From contig JBLDXI010000050.1 in assembly GCA_047495785.1 (NCBI GenBank), positions 1 to 64,000 on the forward strand: a stretch of 64,000 nucleotides of DNA. The letters are read 5' to 3'. This document shows positions 23,201-35,560 of the stretch, piece after piece. This DNA comes from Lepidodermella squamata (lineage: Eukaryota; Gastrotricha). The translations under genes were made by a program, and so were the position numbers. The notes below the pieces were generated by a model, which did no database searches, was not told where the DNA came from, and was given only the letters and a program-made list of their open reading frames with translations. Each line of letters opens with the position of its first letter. Position 1 is the stretch's first letter.

Positions 23201-24607
23201 GCTATCGAGTCGTTTACAAGTGGTATGCGACAGGCCTCGGTATTTTTCCTTGACGGATTTGGCGGTTGTGGCAAAACCTTTGTTTATAACTATCTGCTTC
23301 GAAGTGTTCGATCTTTGGGACAAGTTGCTCTCGGTTGCGCTTCATCTGGCATTGCGGCTCTGTTGTTAGATAATGGCCGAACTGCCCACTCCAGATTTAA
23401 AATTCCCCTCAACGCCAATTCATTCAGCACATGTAATATCGGCTTCAAGACTGCGCTGGCAGAACTAATAAGGCAAACTGTTCTGCTTATCTGGGACGAG
23501 GCTCCTATGATGAGCCGTTTCAATTTCGTTGCTCTGGACAGAACGATCCGTGATATTACTAAAGTTGACGTTCCGTTTGGAGGTAGAATTTTTGAAATAT
23601 TATATTTGTTAAATGGATTTCATTCCTTCATTTCCACAGGAATCCCTGTGATATTTGGCGGAGATTTCAGACAATGCCTGCCAGTATTAAAACACGGCTC
23701 GAGGGCTGAGATTTTTTACTCCTGTATTACTAAAGCTCAATTCTGGCCGAATGTCAACATTTTAAGACTTTCTAAAAATATGCGCGTTATTTCTGACCCG
23801 GCTGTTGCAGATTTCATCCCGTGGCTTTTGTCTGTTAGCGAATCAAATTAAAATTCTTATCCCCGGCAGCGTGATCCTCCCCCCGCCCATAAAGCAGGCT
23901 CATTCTGAATCGGACCTGATCCGAGCCGTCTACGGCGAACTACCCACGAATTCAAGCTCGCAATATATCGCTGAACGATGCATCTTAGCCTCGAGGAACG
24001 ACGAGGTGGAACTTTTAAACAATAAAATTTTAGATCTCATAAATAGTGATAGCGTTACTTTTTTTAGTGCTGATACTGTTAGCGATCAAAACGCCCGTTA
24101 CCTTTTCCAAATTGAAGTAGTCAACAAATTTAATCCGCCAGGTCTTCCTCCTCACTCTCTTCGGCTTAAGGTCGGTGCACCTATTATATATTATTACGCA
24201 ATTTAAATCCTGGAATGGGCCTCTGTAATGGCACCAGGCTAAAAGTTTCTTCTCTAGATAATGGCATCTTAATAGCTGAGATTCTAAACGGCAGCCATAC
24301 CGGTCTCATAGTTCAAATTCCTAAAATAACACTAGACTCAGATAAAGATACTCTTCCTATCACCTTCAGTAGGCATCAATTTCCTGTTAGATTAGCATTC
24401 GCCATGACTATTAATAAGAGCCAAGGACAAACTTTCTCCGTTGTAGGTCTTCATTTAGCTAACCACCATGTCTTCACTCACGGACAACTATATGTAGCTC
24501 TTTCTAGAATTAGGGATCCACGTAATTTAATCTGTTTCGTTTACTATGATAAGAAATCTAAAAAGTATTACACCATCAATGTAGTGTTTCATGAGGTTTT
24601 GCTGCAA
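20215..24607 (+). CDS. Helitron Rep/Pif1-type helicase
   Basis: This protein nicks and unwinds DNA for rolling-circle transposition. The Rep part holds a zinc-finger-like N-terminus (CTHCEAEFF), the HUH motif GLPHAHILII (about 21734-21763) and the two-tyrosine motif YLYKYVYKG (about 22150). The helicase part holds Walker A GFGGCGKT (about 23260), Walker B LLIWDEAPM (about 23485), GGDFRQCLPV (about 23660), SKNMRV and, at the C-terminus, NKSQGQTF...YVALSR (about 24412-24520). Introns lie at 22357-22414 and 23583-23639 and both keep phase. Frame breaks at about 23835-23855 and 24185-24205 (an insertion in a TAT run) split the C-terminal third. The protein is thus near-complete but probably inactive, unless the breaks are sequence errors. 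Confidence 0.85.
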
Positions 24608-25387
24608 TAATAAATACGATTTTTAAACTAATCGGTGTTCCCCTTTTACAAATTTTTAGACATATCTATAACTTCTTTTTGACATAATTATAATGCTACC
24701 TTCATGGTATTTCACTGACAAATACCGTGTTCAGCATGAAATACCCTACACGTACGTATTTTACTACCGATCAGCAAGGGAAAACGTGTCGAGATGCGAT
24801 CTCCTCAATTTATTCAATAACATTTTCGAGATATGCGGTGTTGGCTTCGTCGATAAATGTCAAGGTTTACAATTCATCAATGGTACTCCGGATAATCGTT
24901 ACTCACTGAATGAAGATGATGACCAGCGATAATGACTACGACTCGGATATGGGGTTCTTTTTCATATGGGTTATTACCTGGCGCACGGTACATCTGGAAC
25001 ATTGGGCAAGGGCCATGAAGAGCTACATCGATTGGGCAGGCTTCCGCCGTCTCTCCGACGAAATTTGCCGATTTGGATGCCTCCAAGAAGATATTCATTT
25101 GTTTCTTGAAAATGTTGACCCCGGTTACGTCTATGGTAATTTATCTTTGTTATGAACACATGTGATTATATGCATGTATTACTCAGATTGTCTGCATTCC
25201 TTCGATGAGCCTCATAAAGAGTCAGCTGAGTGCAACCTGGCATCGGCCGAAGACCCTGAATACTGAATACTAACTGTAACCTCATTTGCATTCTCACCTA
25301 TTATCATTCTAACTTGAAATAAAAGTTGGATATTAACGATTTCCGCTTTATTTATGCTTCGCAATATAACCATACTTCGCATCGAAT

Positions 25388-25418
25388 GGCCCGCCCGGGC
25401 CCGGGCCACAACAGCTAG
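25388..25418 (+). other. Helitron 3' terminus: hairpin plus CTAG
   Basis: GGCCCG and CGGGCC pair around an 8-base loop. Seven bases later comes CAGCTAG, followed by T. Hairpin, spacing and end match the Helitron termination signal. Confidence 0.8.
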
Positions 25419-25527
25419 TAATAATATAAGGAATTAGGAAAAAGCAGGATGTGGCTGCATCAGCTGATACCGACAGTGATGGATCGTGAAACCTAAAGAT
25501 GACCAAGGGCCCTAAGGGGCCATGCCG

Positions 25528-26360
25528 AAACGCAGCTGTTGAACAGAAGGCAGAAGCTAGCTAAAGAAACTGCTACGCCGAAATTTCGAGATTCGGACAT
25601 AGCTAAGAGCTCATGCCACGAAGACTCTGCGGACAAAAGCTCCCCGCCTAACAACGGCAGTGCAACTAACATCTCGGCGATTTTCGTGGTCGACCAATTT
25701 TTTGGAATTCACGAGGTTCGATTACGTTATCAGGGACTATTAAGCTGCATTAGAACATTTCTACATGCAAGAAGGAGGGTATCCCAGTGAACATTGACGA
25801 GTGTTTGTAGGCAGTAAAGATGACTACTGGCTGTCTCCTCTGACATTCAGATCTATCCCTGACGATGTGTACATGGTCAACAGCCAACTGGGGTACGACT
25901 TCGTCTTCATAATTCATAATCAAGCTGTTCGATGAAACGTATCTGAACATGCAGTTCTACTGGTCGAGAGTGCGTGTGTAACCTGTGAAATTGACCTTCG
26001 AAAGTATCCATTCGATAAGCGAGATCAAGTTTGGCATTCATCACTCTGTTAATCTTACTGTAGAAATCTCTGAGCTGAAAATCATTGTATGGTTACTTTC
26101 CCGCTTTTTAAGTTCCGCTATTTTCGTCTGGATTTTGGCGGCCCGGCCGGTTCGGACCGAGCTTTTCATTTTGACCCCGGCATCTCTAACGAAACCCGAA
26201 ATCAAACTCTTGTCTGCCCCGACGATCGGTAGCAAAGTGAGCGTTGCTGTTTTCTCGCTTAGCTTGTAGAAGGAGGCCCAACTACTACTATTGAACATCA
26301 TCGGCTCATGCTTGGTCCTCAGATTCTTGGAACTGGCTGCTTTTCTGATGCAAGCTGATT
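25528..26360 (+). pseudogene. Relic of a CUB-type Cys-loop channel core
   Basis: It begins with VEQKAEA-like sequence and AKETATPKFRDSDIAKSSCH, continues through SATNISAIFVVDQFF, the WLSPLTFRS motif and the Cys-loop remnant, then IKLLSAPTIGSKVSVAVFSL, and ends in M1 (about 26360). Many frameshifts, stops, and an insertion near 26085-26190 inside the core break it. It matches the 9.7-kb gene closely enough to be a recent dead copy. It lacks the CUB/EGF part and M2-M4, and starts about 110 bases beyond the Helitron 3' end. Confidence 0.85.
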
Positions 26361-26812
26361 TCCCAGCTAATTAGCTAATTGCTAGAGATTTTCTCGAAAT
26401 TTCTAGCTGATTCAATTTTAATATCTAGAATCTAGAAACCTTACTCGCGTATTGTATTTGTTTGCCGAGTTAGAAAAAGACTTACATAGCGCACCCACTT
26501 CTTACCGAAGCGGCAAAAATCGCACGATAGAGCAGAAAAATTACGCGCCAATGAGTGAAGACGGTTTGGGCCAACATTTTTCGTTTGAAAATATTTGCCG
26601 AAAAAACAGGCCGCGTTTAACTGTTCACTTCATTGTTTCAATTTTGAAATTTTCTCCGCTACGGTAAAAAGTGACTGCGCTATGTAACTGAAATTCATCG
26701 GTTAAATATTAGCAAGCTGAAAGTAATCGCGAGTAATCGAAAGGCCGATTCTCAGTCGGTTAACATGCACAGTTGAATGAGCATATCAATTAAATTATAT
26801 AATTTGTTGTTT

Positions 26813-27790
26813 TTAATTGCCGCCAGTGCATATATCCATTGTCACGCCGTATATGCTAGCTGTGCCAGTGCCTGTTTTTGTGCCAGCGGCGCCGAGAGCA
26901 AAGCAGCAAGCTTGGAATGAATCGAAAGCAGTAGTCCCAACACCAGCCTGAGATAAATAGTTGAACTTGAATTGTTGCTAAAAACGGCAAACAACGAATG
27001 CTTACAACATCGGTGAATATTTTGTCAGCAGTCTGTTTTGCTGTGTTGGGGAATCGAACGCAATTTGCGGTAGAACCACCACTTTGACCTGATACTTTGT
27101 AAGGAACCGCATCAGGTCCTCCAATGCACGTCAAAATTGGAGCGGCAGGGCTTGTCTGCGGTAGGAGTTCGTACTTGAGATTGGCACCAGCGGCTGCACA
27201 GCATAGACCAAACGTTGAGAAAGTGTTGGGCGTGTCAGAAGCAGCCTACCAACATAAATTGATGTATGTAGGTATTATTTTTGGATGAAGAAATAGAATA
27301 TTTACCGCAGCGGGAGTACCTGGTACTGTCAGATATGCGGTACAGGCGCTGGCTCCGGTTCCAGCAGCGTTATGGCAAAATTTGACAGTTTGAGATACCT
27401 GAGAAGAAGGAGGAGAAGTGGCTCCTTGGGTTGTCATTGTGCACAGTTGGTAAAGTATCTGGGAAAAATAAAAAACACGCTGTGAAAATAATGATGAGGG
27501 GTACTGCATATTACGGGGGATGCAACAGCTTGGCAAGTTTGGCTAATTGTTGCACACTGATTGTCGGTTTTGGCAATGCAGTTTTTGGTGGTAGTATCAC
27601 AGGTAGACGCTGAGCATGTTTGACCTGAGGGGCAAGCAGAGCTGCTAGTAGACGTTGAACATGTTTGGCCTGAGGGGCAAGCAGAGCTGCTTGTTGGGCA
27701 CGGAGTTGTCGTCGTCGACGTCGACGTCGGAGGGCAAGCAGTGGCTGCGGCTAAGGCGGCAGCGATAATCGCCAGAGTAACGTAAGCCAT
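26813..27790 (-). CDS. Thr/Cys-rich secreted protein, copy A
   Basis: The four exons are 27790-27515, 27458-27306, 27245-27006 and 26947-26813. Introns are about 55-60 bp and all joins are in phase 0, giving 267 residues. The start is MAYVTLAIIAAALAAATACPP, a signal peptide. An upstream in-frame ATG at 27937 would hide it. A Thr-rich stretch and a repeated module (SSACPSGQTCSTSTS / SSACPSGQTCSASTC) follow, then a Cys-containing core with conserved pairs (QLCTMTT..., VKFCHNAAG, LCCAAAGANLKYE, TCIGG...PYKVSG, VRFPN, FQACCFALG, DICTGGN). No named family is claimed. It is probably an extracellular or cuticular/surface protein. It is homologous to 37783-38659 and to the dead copy at 48683. Confidence 0.8.
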
Positions 27791-28379
27791 CTGAAGACTT
27801 GTTAACAAGCAAAGAGAAGAGACTGATGCTCCTTGACCATTCTGCCATTTCATTTGGGCAAAATAAGCTCCACGAGAAACTTGCTTTATGCAAGTAATTT
27901 CAATTAGAGCTGTTAATTCGTCTTCTTTAACACGCATGACTGCACACGCTTCATTTCATCTCAAATCAAAAAGTAACGTCAAGGAATGTGCTCAAAACAG
28001 TTGATCCCGGCGCGTGATTTCTGAACGAATGTGGAGAAAGTTATTCCAGCGATTACAAAATGCTAACAAAGAAGATTCAGGAATGATTAAATCAAAACGG
28101 ATATCAACAGGAGATGACTTGACCGCAAAAAACAATATTATCGCCGTCTTCAATCCGTAACAAAACGTTATGCGAGTCGAGTTAAAATATTGTCTATGAC
28201 TTTTTAACACAGACTTATATTTTCAATAAATACCAATAAATTTTCGGACGAAGCAGGGGTAGCGCTCGTGTAAACAAGAAATTAAATCTTGTTAATCTTT
28301 TTCAAGGTTTCACATTCACATGGCTTTCTCGGCTATAGTTTTTTATATTAAAAGAAATTAGCTCTAATTCCTTTCCATT
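27791..28379. promoter_or_regulatory. Upstream region of copy A, with a module shared by all family copies
   Basis: At 27850-27965 the minus strand carries GCAAGTTTCTCGTGGAGCTT and TTTGCCCAAATGAAATGG. The same block recurs near 30541-30600, 37321-37420 and 48180-48300, in two cases upstream of a family gene. It may hold promoter elements, but it could equally be passively duplicated. Confidence 0.4.
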
Positions 28380-28725
28380 CTCAGTGAATGTGCATTTTTT
28401 TCTGTCAACACCAATCGAATTTGGGACAAAACAGCTGTGGTAAACAGAATTTTATTATTATTTTTCACGTGTGAAATTATGAAACATCATTTTGATACAA
28501 TTTTTCTTACCAACCTTTACCTTCACGTTCCTTCTCATTTTTTTCGTGGCTATATTTTTTTGTGTTTTTTTACAATGAAATTAGCTCTTACCATTTCTTG
28601 CGTTGTAGCAAAAAACATCATCATTAGCGCCGTACTCTGATAGTAGCTTGTTTACTACAGTTAAAATGGGACGGGTGATGTAAAAAACGGCTTTTTTCCG
28701 TAAATGAAGACGCTACAGCAAATGA
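28380..28725 (-). repeat. Dispersed 360-bp repeat, inverted copy
   Basis: The reverse complement matches the family described at 17574-17935, including TGCTGTAGCGTCTTCATT, GTACGGCGCTAATGATG and TGAGAGCTAATTTCATT. It is diverged and has no coding capacity. Confidence 0.65.
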
Positions 28726-29530
28726 CATTTTACTTTATTAATCACCAATAATTTATGAATCACCAATTAGTTCCGACTATGACACAGAACATCAGCTAGG
28801 TATCATATGCGCATAATTAGCTCTGCGAGATGCTTGCTTATCGTCGTATTTACACGAGCTACTTCGTAATTATCGATGTTAATTACTTCGGTTGTTGCGT
28901 CATCATTTTTACTTAAACTCGAGTGAGCGCTGTTTTTATGTTTGTGTGCAAATTTTATGGGCGCTGTTAACAAGTCACAGCAAGGTGATTTAAAACTCAA
29001 ATTTTGAGGTATCAAGTAATCGCGATTTCGCAATCCCATTTTTGGCTGACACCTGATCTATACAATTCTCCTTCTGGAAAAATAGAAACGATCGATTTAT
29101 AAATTATAAAAATTCTTAAATGTTGCCAAAATATTTTAAAAACGAATTATGCACCGAATCGCGTCACTGGGGCAGTTTCCAGCCACCCTGTACGGACAAG
29201 TACTTGAAAAAATTCAGAAAAAATAAGAAAATATTGATAGTTTCGAGATTTTCTCATGACTTTCGTGGGTTTTGTTGAGCATTTCTTTTTATAGTCCAAA
29301 CAGGAGGCTAAACTGCATTGAATTTTCTAATATTTCTATGAGAAAATTCTCCCTAAATTATGTTAATAATATTGGTATAACTATAACCTTCGGCGTGATT
29401 TCATCAATTTCGATCCGCTTTCTACAAGTGTCGGATTTAAAAACTACAATATAATAGAATAAGTGTATAATCGCAAGGTTTCAAATTATTTTTATTTTTT
29501 CTCGGGAAAATTCTGATTAATTTTCATAGC
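28726..29530. other. Region without a supported gene
   Basis: AT-rich. Short open frames have no motif. I see nothing that can be called. Confidence 0.4.
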
Positions 29531-30235
29531 AAGCTTGAAGCAAGGTGCTAGGGGTTCGACGCCATGCCTTTTCAATGTTAAAATGCAGGTTTTATGCTCA
29601 ATAACATTCTGGAGAAACAATTGCTTTGTTTTCATTCATCAACACCGTTCTTGTTCATTTTTGTATCTGTGAGATGGTCGCAATGAACACTGAAAATATG
29701 ATACCTAGCTGATATTCTGTGTTAGTCGAAACTGATTGGTGATTCATGATTCCGCATGGTATTGACCCACTTGATACATCATGTCGTTAGTTTCGTTGAA
29801 TAACTCAGCTTTAGGCTTGTTTGCGTCAGTTAGAAGTAGGACGGTGGCAAGTAAAAAGTCATTTGCTGTAGCCTCTTCATTCACGTAAAAAACACCACTT
29901 CTTAACTGGCCGTCCACAGTCGCATATTAACTGGCGTATATGCAGCACCGTCATTCTACGGCGCTAATGATGTTATTTTGCTACAAAGCAAAAAAATGCT
30001 GAGAGCTAATTTTATTAGTATACTATGTAAAAAAATACAACAAATAAAGACGCGAAAGTAATGTGAAGGAACTTTTATTACAAGGGTGGTTGATAACTTT
30101 ACCCATGAAAAATGAAATATTATTTTTTTAACACAGCTGCTTTGTCCCAAAATCTATTCCTGTTGATAGAAAAGATATGTAAACCGGTGTTGATTTCCAT
30201 CACATTCAACTACTGAGGAGGACAAATTATGCGGA
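29531..30235 (+). repeat. Longer dispersed repeat unit containing the 360-bp repeat
   Basis: It starts with GGTTCGACGCCATGCC and is repeated at 36300-36985 over nearly 700 bases. Both share TTGTTCATTTTTGTATCTGT, TGGTATTGACCCACTTGATA and then the 360-bp repeat. A partial third copy starts near 39230, and a fragment is at the window end (about 63960). Confidence 0.75.
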
Positions 30236-33200
30236 AAGTTTTATGATCTGGGCCGCTTCATGTCTACTGAATGACAGATCATAAAACTAAATGACAGGTC
30301 AATAAATGACCAACGTCGGGTGCCTTGTGCGATATTTTGCCACAATATTCTAACTCGACATGTAGAAAGTGAAGATAGTGATAATATTGTTACCTCAGTT
30401 TTATTTCATTTTTCATTTCAGCTCGAACTTTAGGAGAAGTTGAATTATTTTCAAGTTCATGTTCTTAGTTTTGCTGTGGCATTAGTGCAACACCCGCGGA
30501 CCTTTTGAGCTGGGACCTTTTTGATGATAAGTCGGGTTGTATTAGCTCGTTTAAATCAAGTTCGTTGCGGAGCTTATTTTGCCCAAATGAAAACTAGACC
30601 ACGCTCTTGTGTCAGTCATATCTAATTGGTGTTTATTACACGGGGCATTATATATTTTTTTTGCTTTCCAGGGACTGGCTGAAAAATTTCGTATTCTCTC
30701 GCATACGTAATACTGACCCTTCTTGCGACGGGATCAGCTCACAATTCCGGCAAGTGACGCAGAGATTTTCTCATGGGAAAATAACAACATCGGCGTCCTA
30801 GCTTCATGTATGCTGCGCCACGATGTTGTATCTCTTGCATTGCATTCCAGTCCAGTGAGACAGGGACGAATTTTCAACGACGAAACATTCATAACCAATC
30901 TTCCTTTTTTATTTAAAAAAGCCATAAAGTGTAAAAATTGTAATTCAGATGTAAACAAGTCACAATTTGGATCGACGCGTAGAATAAGCATGTAAATGTT
31001 ATAATCACGATATATGTTCACTTAGAGTGTAAAAAACCGAGTTATTATTTCGAGTACTAGTATAATGGCAAAATAGAAGTCGCGCAAAATCATCCTTATA
31101 ACCAAACTACCAAATACGAGCACCAAAGCTGAATCTCTTAAAGCAAGCGCTTCAATAGCTTGGTAAAATCATCAAAGGCGGAACAATCTAAGCGGTAAAA
31201 TTATATAATATCAACATGAAAACACGATCTTTACATAGAGGAGTAATTGAGACGAGGTCAGGGTGAAAATCGAGAGCAAGAAAGTCTGAGGAATATAGAA
31301 TGAATTCTGAGGAGAATTAAAGAGTCTGCGGAACTATAGTACAGCGTAATAAAGATGGAAGAAACAGAACGAGTTCAAGCATATCGCTTTTCATGAAGGT
31401 TTTACGGTACATGTTGTGTTAGGCGAAATTGGGCTCACCAGAGCGAGGACACCACCTTGAGACATGCCTCTGGGCAAAGCCGGCGATGTAGCTGAGGTCG
31501 ACGAGAAGGCCATCGGCGTTGCGAGAAGGAGGGCAAGCCGAGAAAAACCGGCTGGTTCTAGGGATGAAACGACCCTGGAAACGCTGCGAATGTTGGTTCG
31601 CGCTCCTATACCGAGTCGGCTTTGGCTTCGAATCGTCTGCGCTTTTGAGTCAGCGAAGGATGAGAATACGGCTCCAGGGGGCTTGTTGCGGCTGGAGTCG
31701 GCTTCAGCTTCGTCTTCGAGTCGCGACTCGCTCCACGGCCGCGGTCCAGTTGACCATTACAGGCAATCGCTGCGGGCAACCCAAATCCGCTCGTGCCGTC
31801 GTATAGCTCGGGTCAAGGGTTGACGGCCACCTCGTCGACGGCTTCCCTTGTAAGCTCCGGGTGAGCTTGTGACACCGGCCCGTGTTGCCGAAGATAACGA
31901 CTGATTCGTCGGCGCCCTGCTCGGCCGTTCATCCAGGGCTGTAGGAGGCGCTGTACCGGGGCTCACCGAGAGGCAGTGAGAAGGTTATTCAGGCCTGCTT
32001 AGCATTTATTGTTCAAAAAGCCGTGGATCTGCCTAATGACCACCGGGGTTGATTCCAGTCGATGTCTTTCAAGGTCTTGCGGCATCGGGCGGCGAATCAA
32101 GTATCGGCTTGTCCACATCCTGTTTATCAAGCAGGTCCTTCACCTTGAGTCGACGAGATGACCGACGGGGCGCTCGTGGTCTTAGTAGGGTCGGAGGTCG
32201 AGGCATGTCGATTTAGCGATCCTATTTGTAACGAACTGGATCCTTTTCGGCGAGGCGAATATTGCCGAGCTAACTGGTCGATTGAGATAAACCGTACTAA
32301 GAGCTAGCTCTTCGTCTTATCTTTCGAGAAAGTCCAGGTGTCGAAGGTGCGTTAGCCCTATAGTCGCACTCCGGGCCGTCGGGAATGGCTTCGATAGCCG
32401 ACAGCTCCTTGGCTAGGGACCGAGCGAGAGTGGCACAATCGATGGTTCCGCGGAGGGTTTCGAATTCGCCGGCAGGCAGAATCGTAGCAGCTTTGCCCTG
32501 CGCAACATGTCGAAAGGTAAAGCCTGTGTACACATTATTCGGTATGTTTCGATAAAAGAAATATCGGGTTGGCATACCGGGTTCCAGTGGGCGAAGTAGG
32601 ATTTTTGAACTCGGAATACCTTGTCAGTCGTTACAAAAAGCACGTTCAAAAAATGTCGCAATATTGCGAACGTCATGAGCCCCGTAGATCGATGATGAAT
32701 TGCTCTTGTCCTCTCAGATTCGACCATTTCGACGGGTCAAGAACGGAATCCCATTCGAGAATTGAGTCGGCGCCTTGAAATCAGCGTTTCAACAAACTTA
32801 GCTTTGGCGAGTTCAAGTGCGACCAAGCTTCGATTGGAGACCAGGACTCACTTTGCAAGTTCAGCTCGCCCAGAAGTCGATAGTCGGTCACGCAGGCATT
32901 GCGAATGGGAAGAAGATCCGAGCCTATTGAAATTAAAAGATCATATAAGGTTTACATTTCGGGGTAACTTGCATTACTCACGTGGTTGATTTGAAGCTTT
33001 TGCGAGCTCTTCGCTTCAGCCTTCAGCTGTAAGGCTGAAATGGGTGGAAATGGCTGATAGGCCCGAAACACAAGTTCAGGATTCCTGTTCTCCCATGGTT
33101 GGTTATTTTCCGAAGAATAACTAATTTTCCGCTCAAAATCTGGATAAATGGGTAAACACTCGTGGATATTTGACATGCACCGTGCAGTCATTTAATTGGC

Positions 33201-34760
33201 GTCGACCATAAAACAACGCGATTCAAACCGTTTCTTCAAGCTGGTCAGGATCATAGCTCAACAATGCCAATGCAGTCGCTTCGCATATAAATATATTTCC
33301 TGGTTGATTATAGGTTCGTTGGCCAGCGCATGCTCCAGCTCGAACCACCGCTGACGCATAGCCACATCAGCGGCCGGATCGCAGTAGGGATACATCGGGG
33401 CGATAAAATGGGTGAGTAGCTCGTCGGACAGAGCCACCGAAGGCTGGAGGACCGTCAGGCAGCTATATTGCCCCGCTCGTACGTGGCTGCTGGCGCCGGT
33501 CAAGATGGCGCAGGCGCATTCAAGCTTCTCGGTAGCGAAGTTGTCCAGACAGAGCTGTCGCAGGTTGGCGCGACGTCGCGAAGAAAGGCCGCTCCTTCGC
33601 ATCTAGGAACGCATCATCCAGATGCCCCAAGAACGGGGTAACATGGCCACGAATTTCCCGCCCCAGAAGTATAGCGGTACGAGGCGGTGCCATCCATCGT
33701 TGTTGCTGGTCGTTGGCGCCACTTTGGAGGTCGTAGAATTCATGGCATATGTAAGCCCAGAGTCGTCGAAGTCCCTACGCCAGGCGACTTGGCTAAAGCG
33801 ATCAGCCGCTAAAGCGTCTGACAAGGCGTGCCGTTGTAGCTGGATATTTTTGAGCAGAGAAGAGATGCCCGCAACAGCGGCACTGAGCTGACGAAAAGCA
33901 AAGCTGACTTCGCACGATTAAACAATTTATGGGCTGATTCCTTGTTGAAGCCCTCGTTGGAGCCGTATTCTCATCCTTCGCTGGATGTTTAACAACTCTT
34001 TTTGTAAAAAGCATGCTAGACGTTGGAAAAATGACAAATTTAGAGAGAAATTCACGTCCTTGGAGGTGATCTAGAATAAAGAGACCCTTAGGAATCGAAA
34101 TCTGCAAACCGTTTTACGAGTTCGAAGCAAGTCACAATTTCAGGCGGGGCAGAAACAAGAAGCAGTGGAGTGCAGCTCTTTTCATTGAACTATTATGTAG
34201 TATATGTAGGAACGAGAATTCGGAAAATCAGAATGGATCCAAGATTGATCGCGAAGAAGGCAAAAGAAGCTAAAATCGGAACTAATGACAGGCGCGATAT
34301 AAATTGAATATTGGTCTGGAAGGGCGAAGTGAACGAGGGTTGAAATATTTGATGTTATATAAGGGAATAAAACAATAAAACTGAATGTTTTATTAAAAAA
34401 CGATAAAAGAAAATTGCATATAAGTAGAAGCCAGGTTCTTGTTGCTGCATCATGGTACAATTCTTGATTATTGTTACAAATGGAACAATGGCAATTCACT
34501 TATTTTGAAATAAACCTAATTTTCTGAATTCAATGAAATCTGCAAATGAGCAATTTTGTATGCGATTTGTAACACGAAATCAGAGCTGAGAATCCAATTT
34601 AGGAATGATTTTATAAGTAGAGATATTGTTGGCGTTTACCCCTGCGTCCTCCTGTGTCGCGAGAAACCAAACCATATACCATGCTTGAAAGACACTAGCA
34701 GCAGTTGCCGAGTTTTCAACTCTCTGTTGCGATGCAACTAACAACAATCCTGCAAGCATA
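30236..34760. repeat. Segmental duplication, block 1
   Basis: It is collinear with 40000-42700 plus 45880-47960. Matching landmarks include the phrase around ATTAGTGCAACACC (30480 and 40410), AACTGGATC.TTTTCGGCGAGG (32230 and 41750), TTGGCATACCGGGTTCC (32570 and 42100) and CCTCGTTGGAGCCGTATTCT (33950 and 45913). The second block has gained insertions. The copies have diverged well beyond sequencing noise, with many substitutions. Confidence 0.75.
32300..33860 (-). pseudogene. Hypothetical multi-exon gene, degraded, block 1
   Basis: Minus-strand coding-like fragments include AEAKSSQKLQINH followed by a gtgagt donor (about 32990), the open frame 33258-33602 (RANLRQLCLDNFATEKLECACAIL, residues 12-35 of it) and 33603-33824. 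The region is GC-richer than its surroundings. The counterpart at 42077-42652 shares the exon ending AKAKSSQKLEINQ. I do not recognise a family, and the frames are interrupted. It may be a decayed host gene or the remains of an element. Confidence 0.35.
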
Positions 34761-35164
34761 AGTATACATTAAAAACATTTGTTATTTAGAAATAAAAAAG
34801 CATTTCTCTTTTTCATTTCTCTCTACAAAAACGACGAAGCGTCGCATAGCCGCTTCCTCTCACAGTTAAAAAAAACGTTATTGACGGATCCATCCGTATA
34901 CAATGTTTACAATGCATTCGCACGGTGTATAATAACTCATTGTAGCGACCAAAGCTCCATAACGCGTCTCACACAGCAACCATTAGATCAATGTCTGACC
35001 GCAAGGCTCTAAGAATTATCAGCTGTCTGAGACAAGCCTGAGGACGATTGCGGCCAGGAACCTTCATTTGCTGTTATTCTATTTTGATTTAATCATTCAT
35101 ACAGAATTGTTATTGTTTTTTTGTAATCATTTAAAAATGTGCCTTCGTTTTTTTATATTCATTA
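34761..35164. other. Region without a supported gene
   Basis: AT-rich DNA with no recognisable feature. It partly matches 47880-48120 in the second block. Confidence 0.35.
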
Positions 35165-35560
35165 TTGCAAATTTAATTTGCGGTAGCCTCTTCATTCACG
35201 TAAACAAACACCGCTTTTTTACGTGTCGACAAGCCTATATCAGAGTCATTCTACGGCGCTAATGATGTTTTTTGCCATAAAGCAAAAAATAATGAGAGCA
35301 AATTTCATTAGTAATAATTTTGTAAAATAATACAACAACTATGGCGACGAAGGCAATGTGAAATGATGAATGTAAAATTTTTATTAAAATGATGTTCGAT
35401 AACTTCACTCATGAAAAATGAAAAAAAAAACAAATTAATTTCTAACACGAGCGCTATCCCTGCTTTCTCCTAAAATCGATGGAGTTGATAGAAAAGATAT
35501 GTGTAAGCCCGTGTGCAAATAAACCAGTCTTAACTGAGAAGGATAAATTGAGTTGTCATA
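35165..35560 (+). repeat. Dispersed 360-bp repeat
   Basis: It shares TTTGCGGTAGCCTCTTCATT, TTCTACGGCGCTAATGATG and TTAACTGAGAAGGATAAATT with the copy at 17574 and is among the closest to it. Confidence 0.75.

Larger units (their letters stand above)
19200..25418 (+). mobile_element. Helitron, nearly complete
   Basis: The element codes a Rep/helicase protein (19606-24607) and has a well-defined 3' end. A GC-rich hairpin at about 25388-25407 (GGCCCG...CGGGCC) is followed by ACAACAGCTAG ending at 25418, with T as the next base. This is the CTRR-T terminus expected of Helitrons, which leave no target duplication. The 5' end (A|TC) could not be fixed. It should lie upstream of 19606, and a GC hairpin GCACCC..GGGTGC at about 19223 is inside or near it. 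Confidence 0.85.

Noticed and set aside
31464-31823. Open frame of 119 residues in a GC-rich patch
   Set aside because: It has no motif and an overlapping alternative frame of similar length. The composition alone explains it, and the parallel block does not keep the frame.
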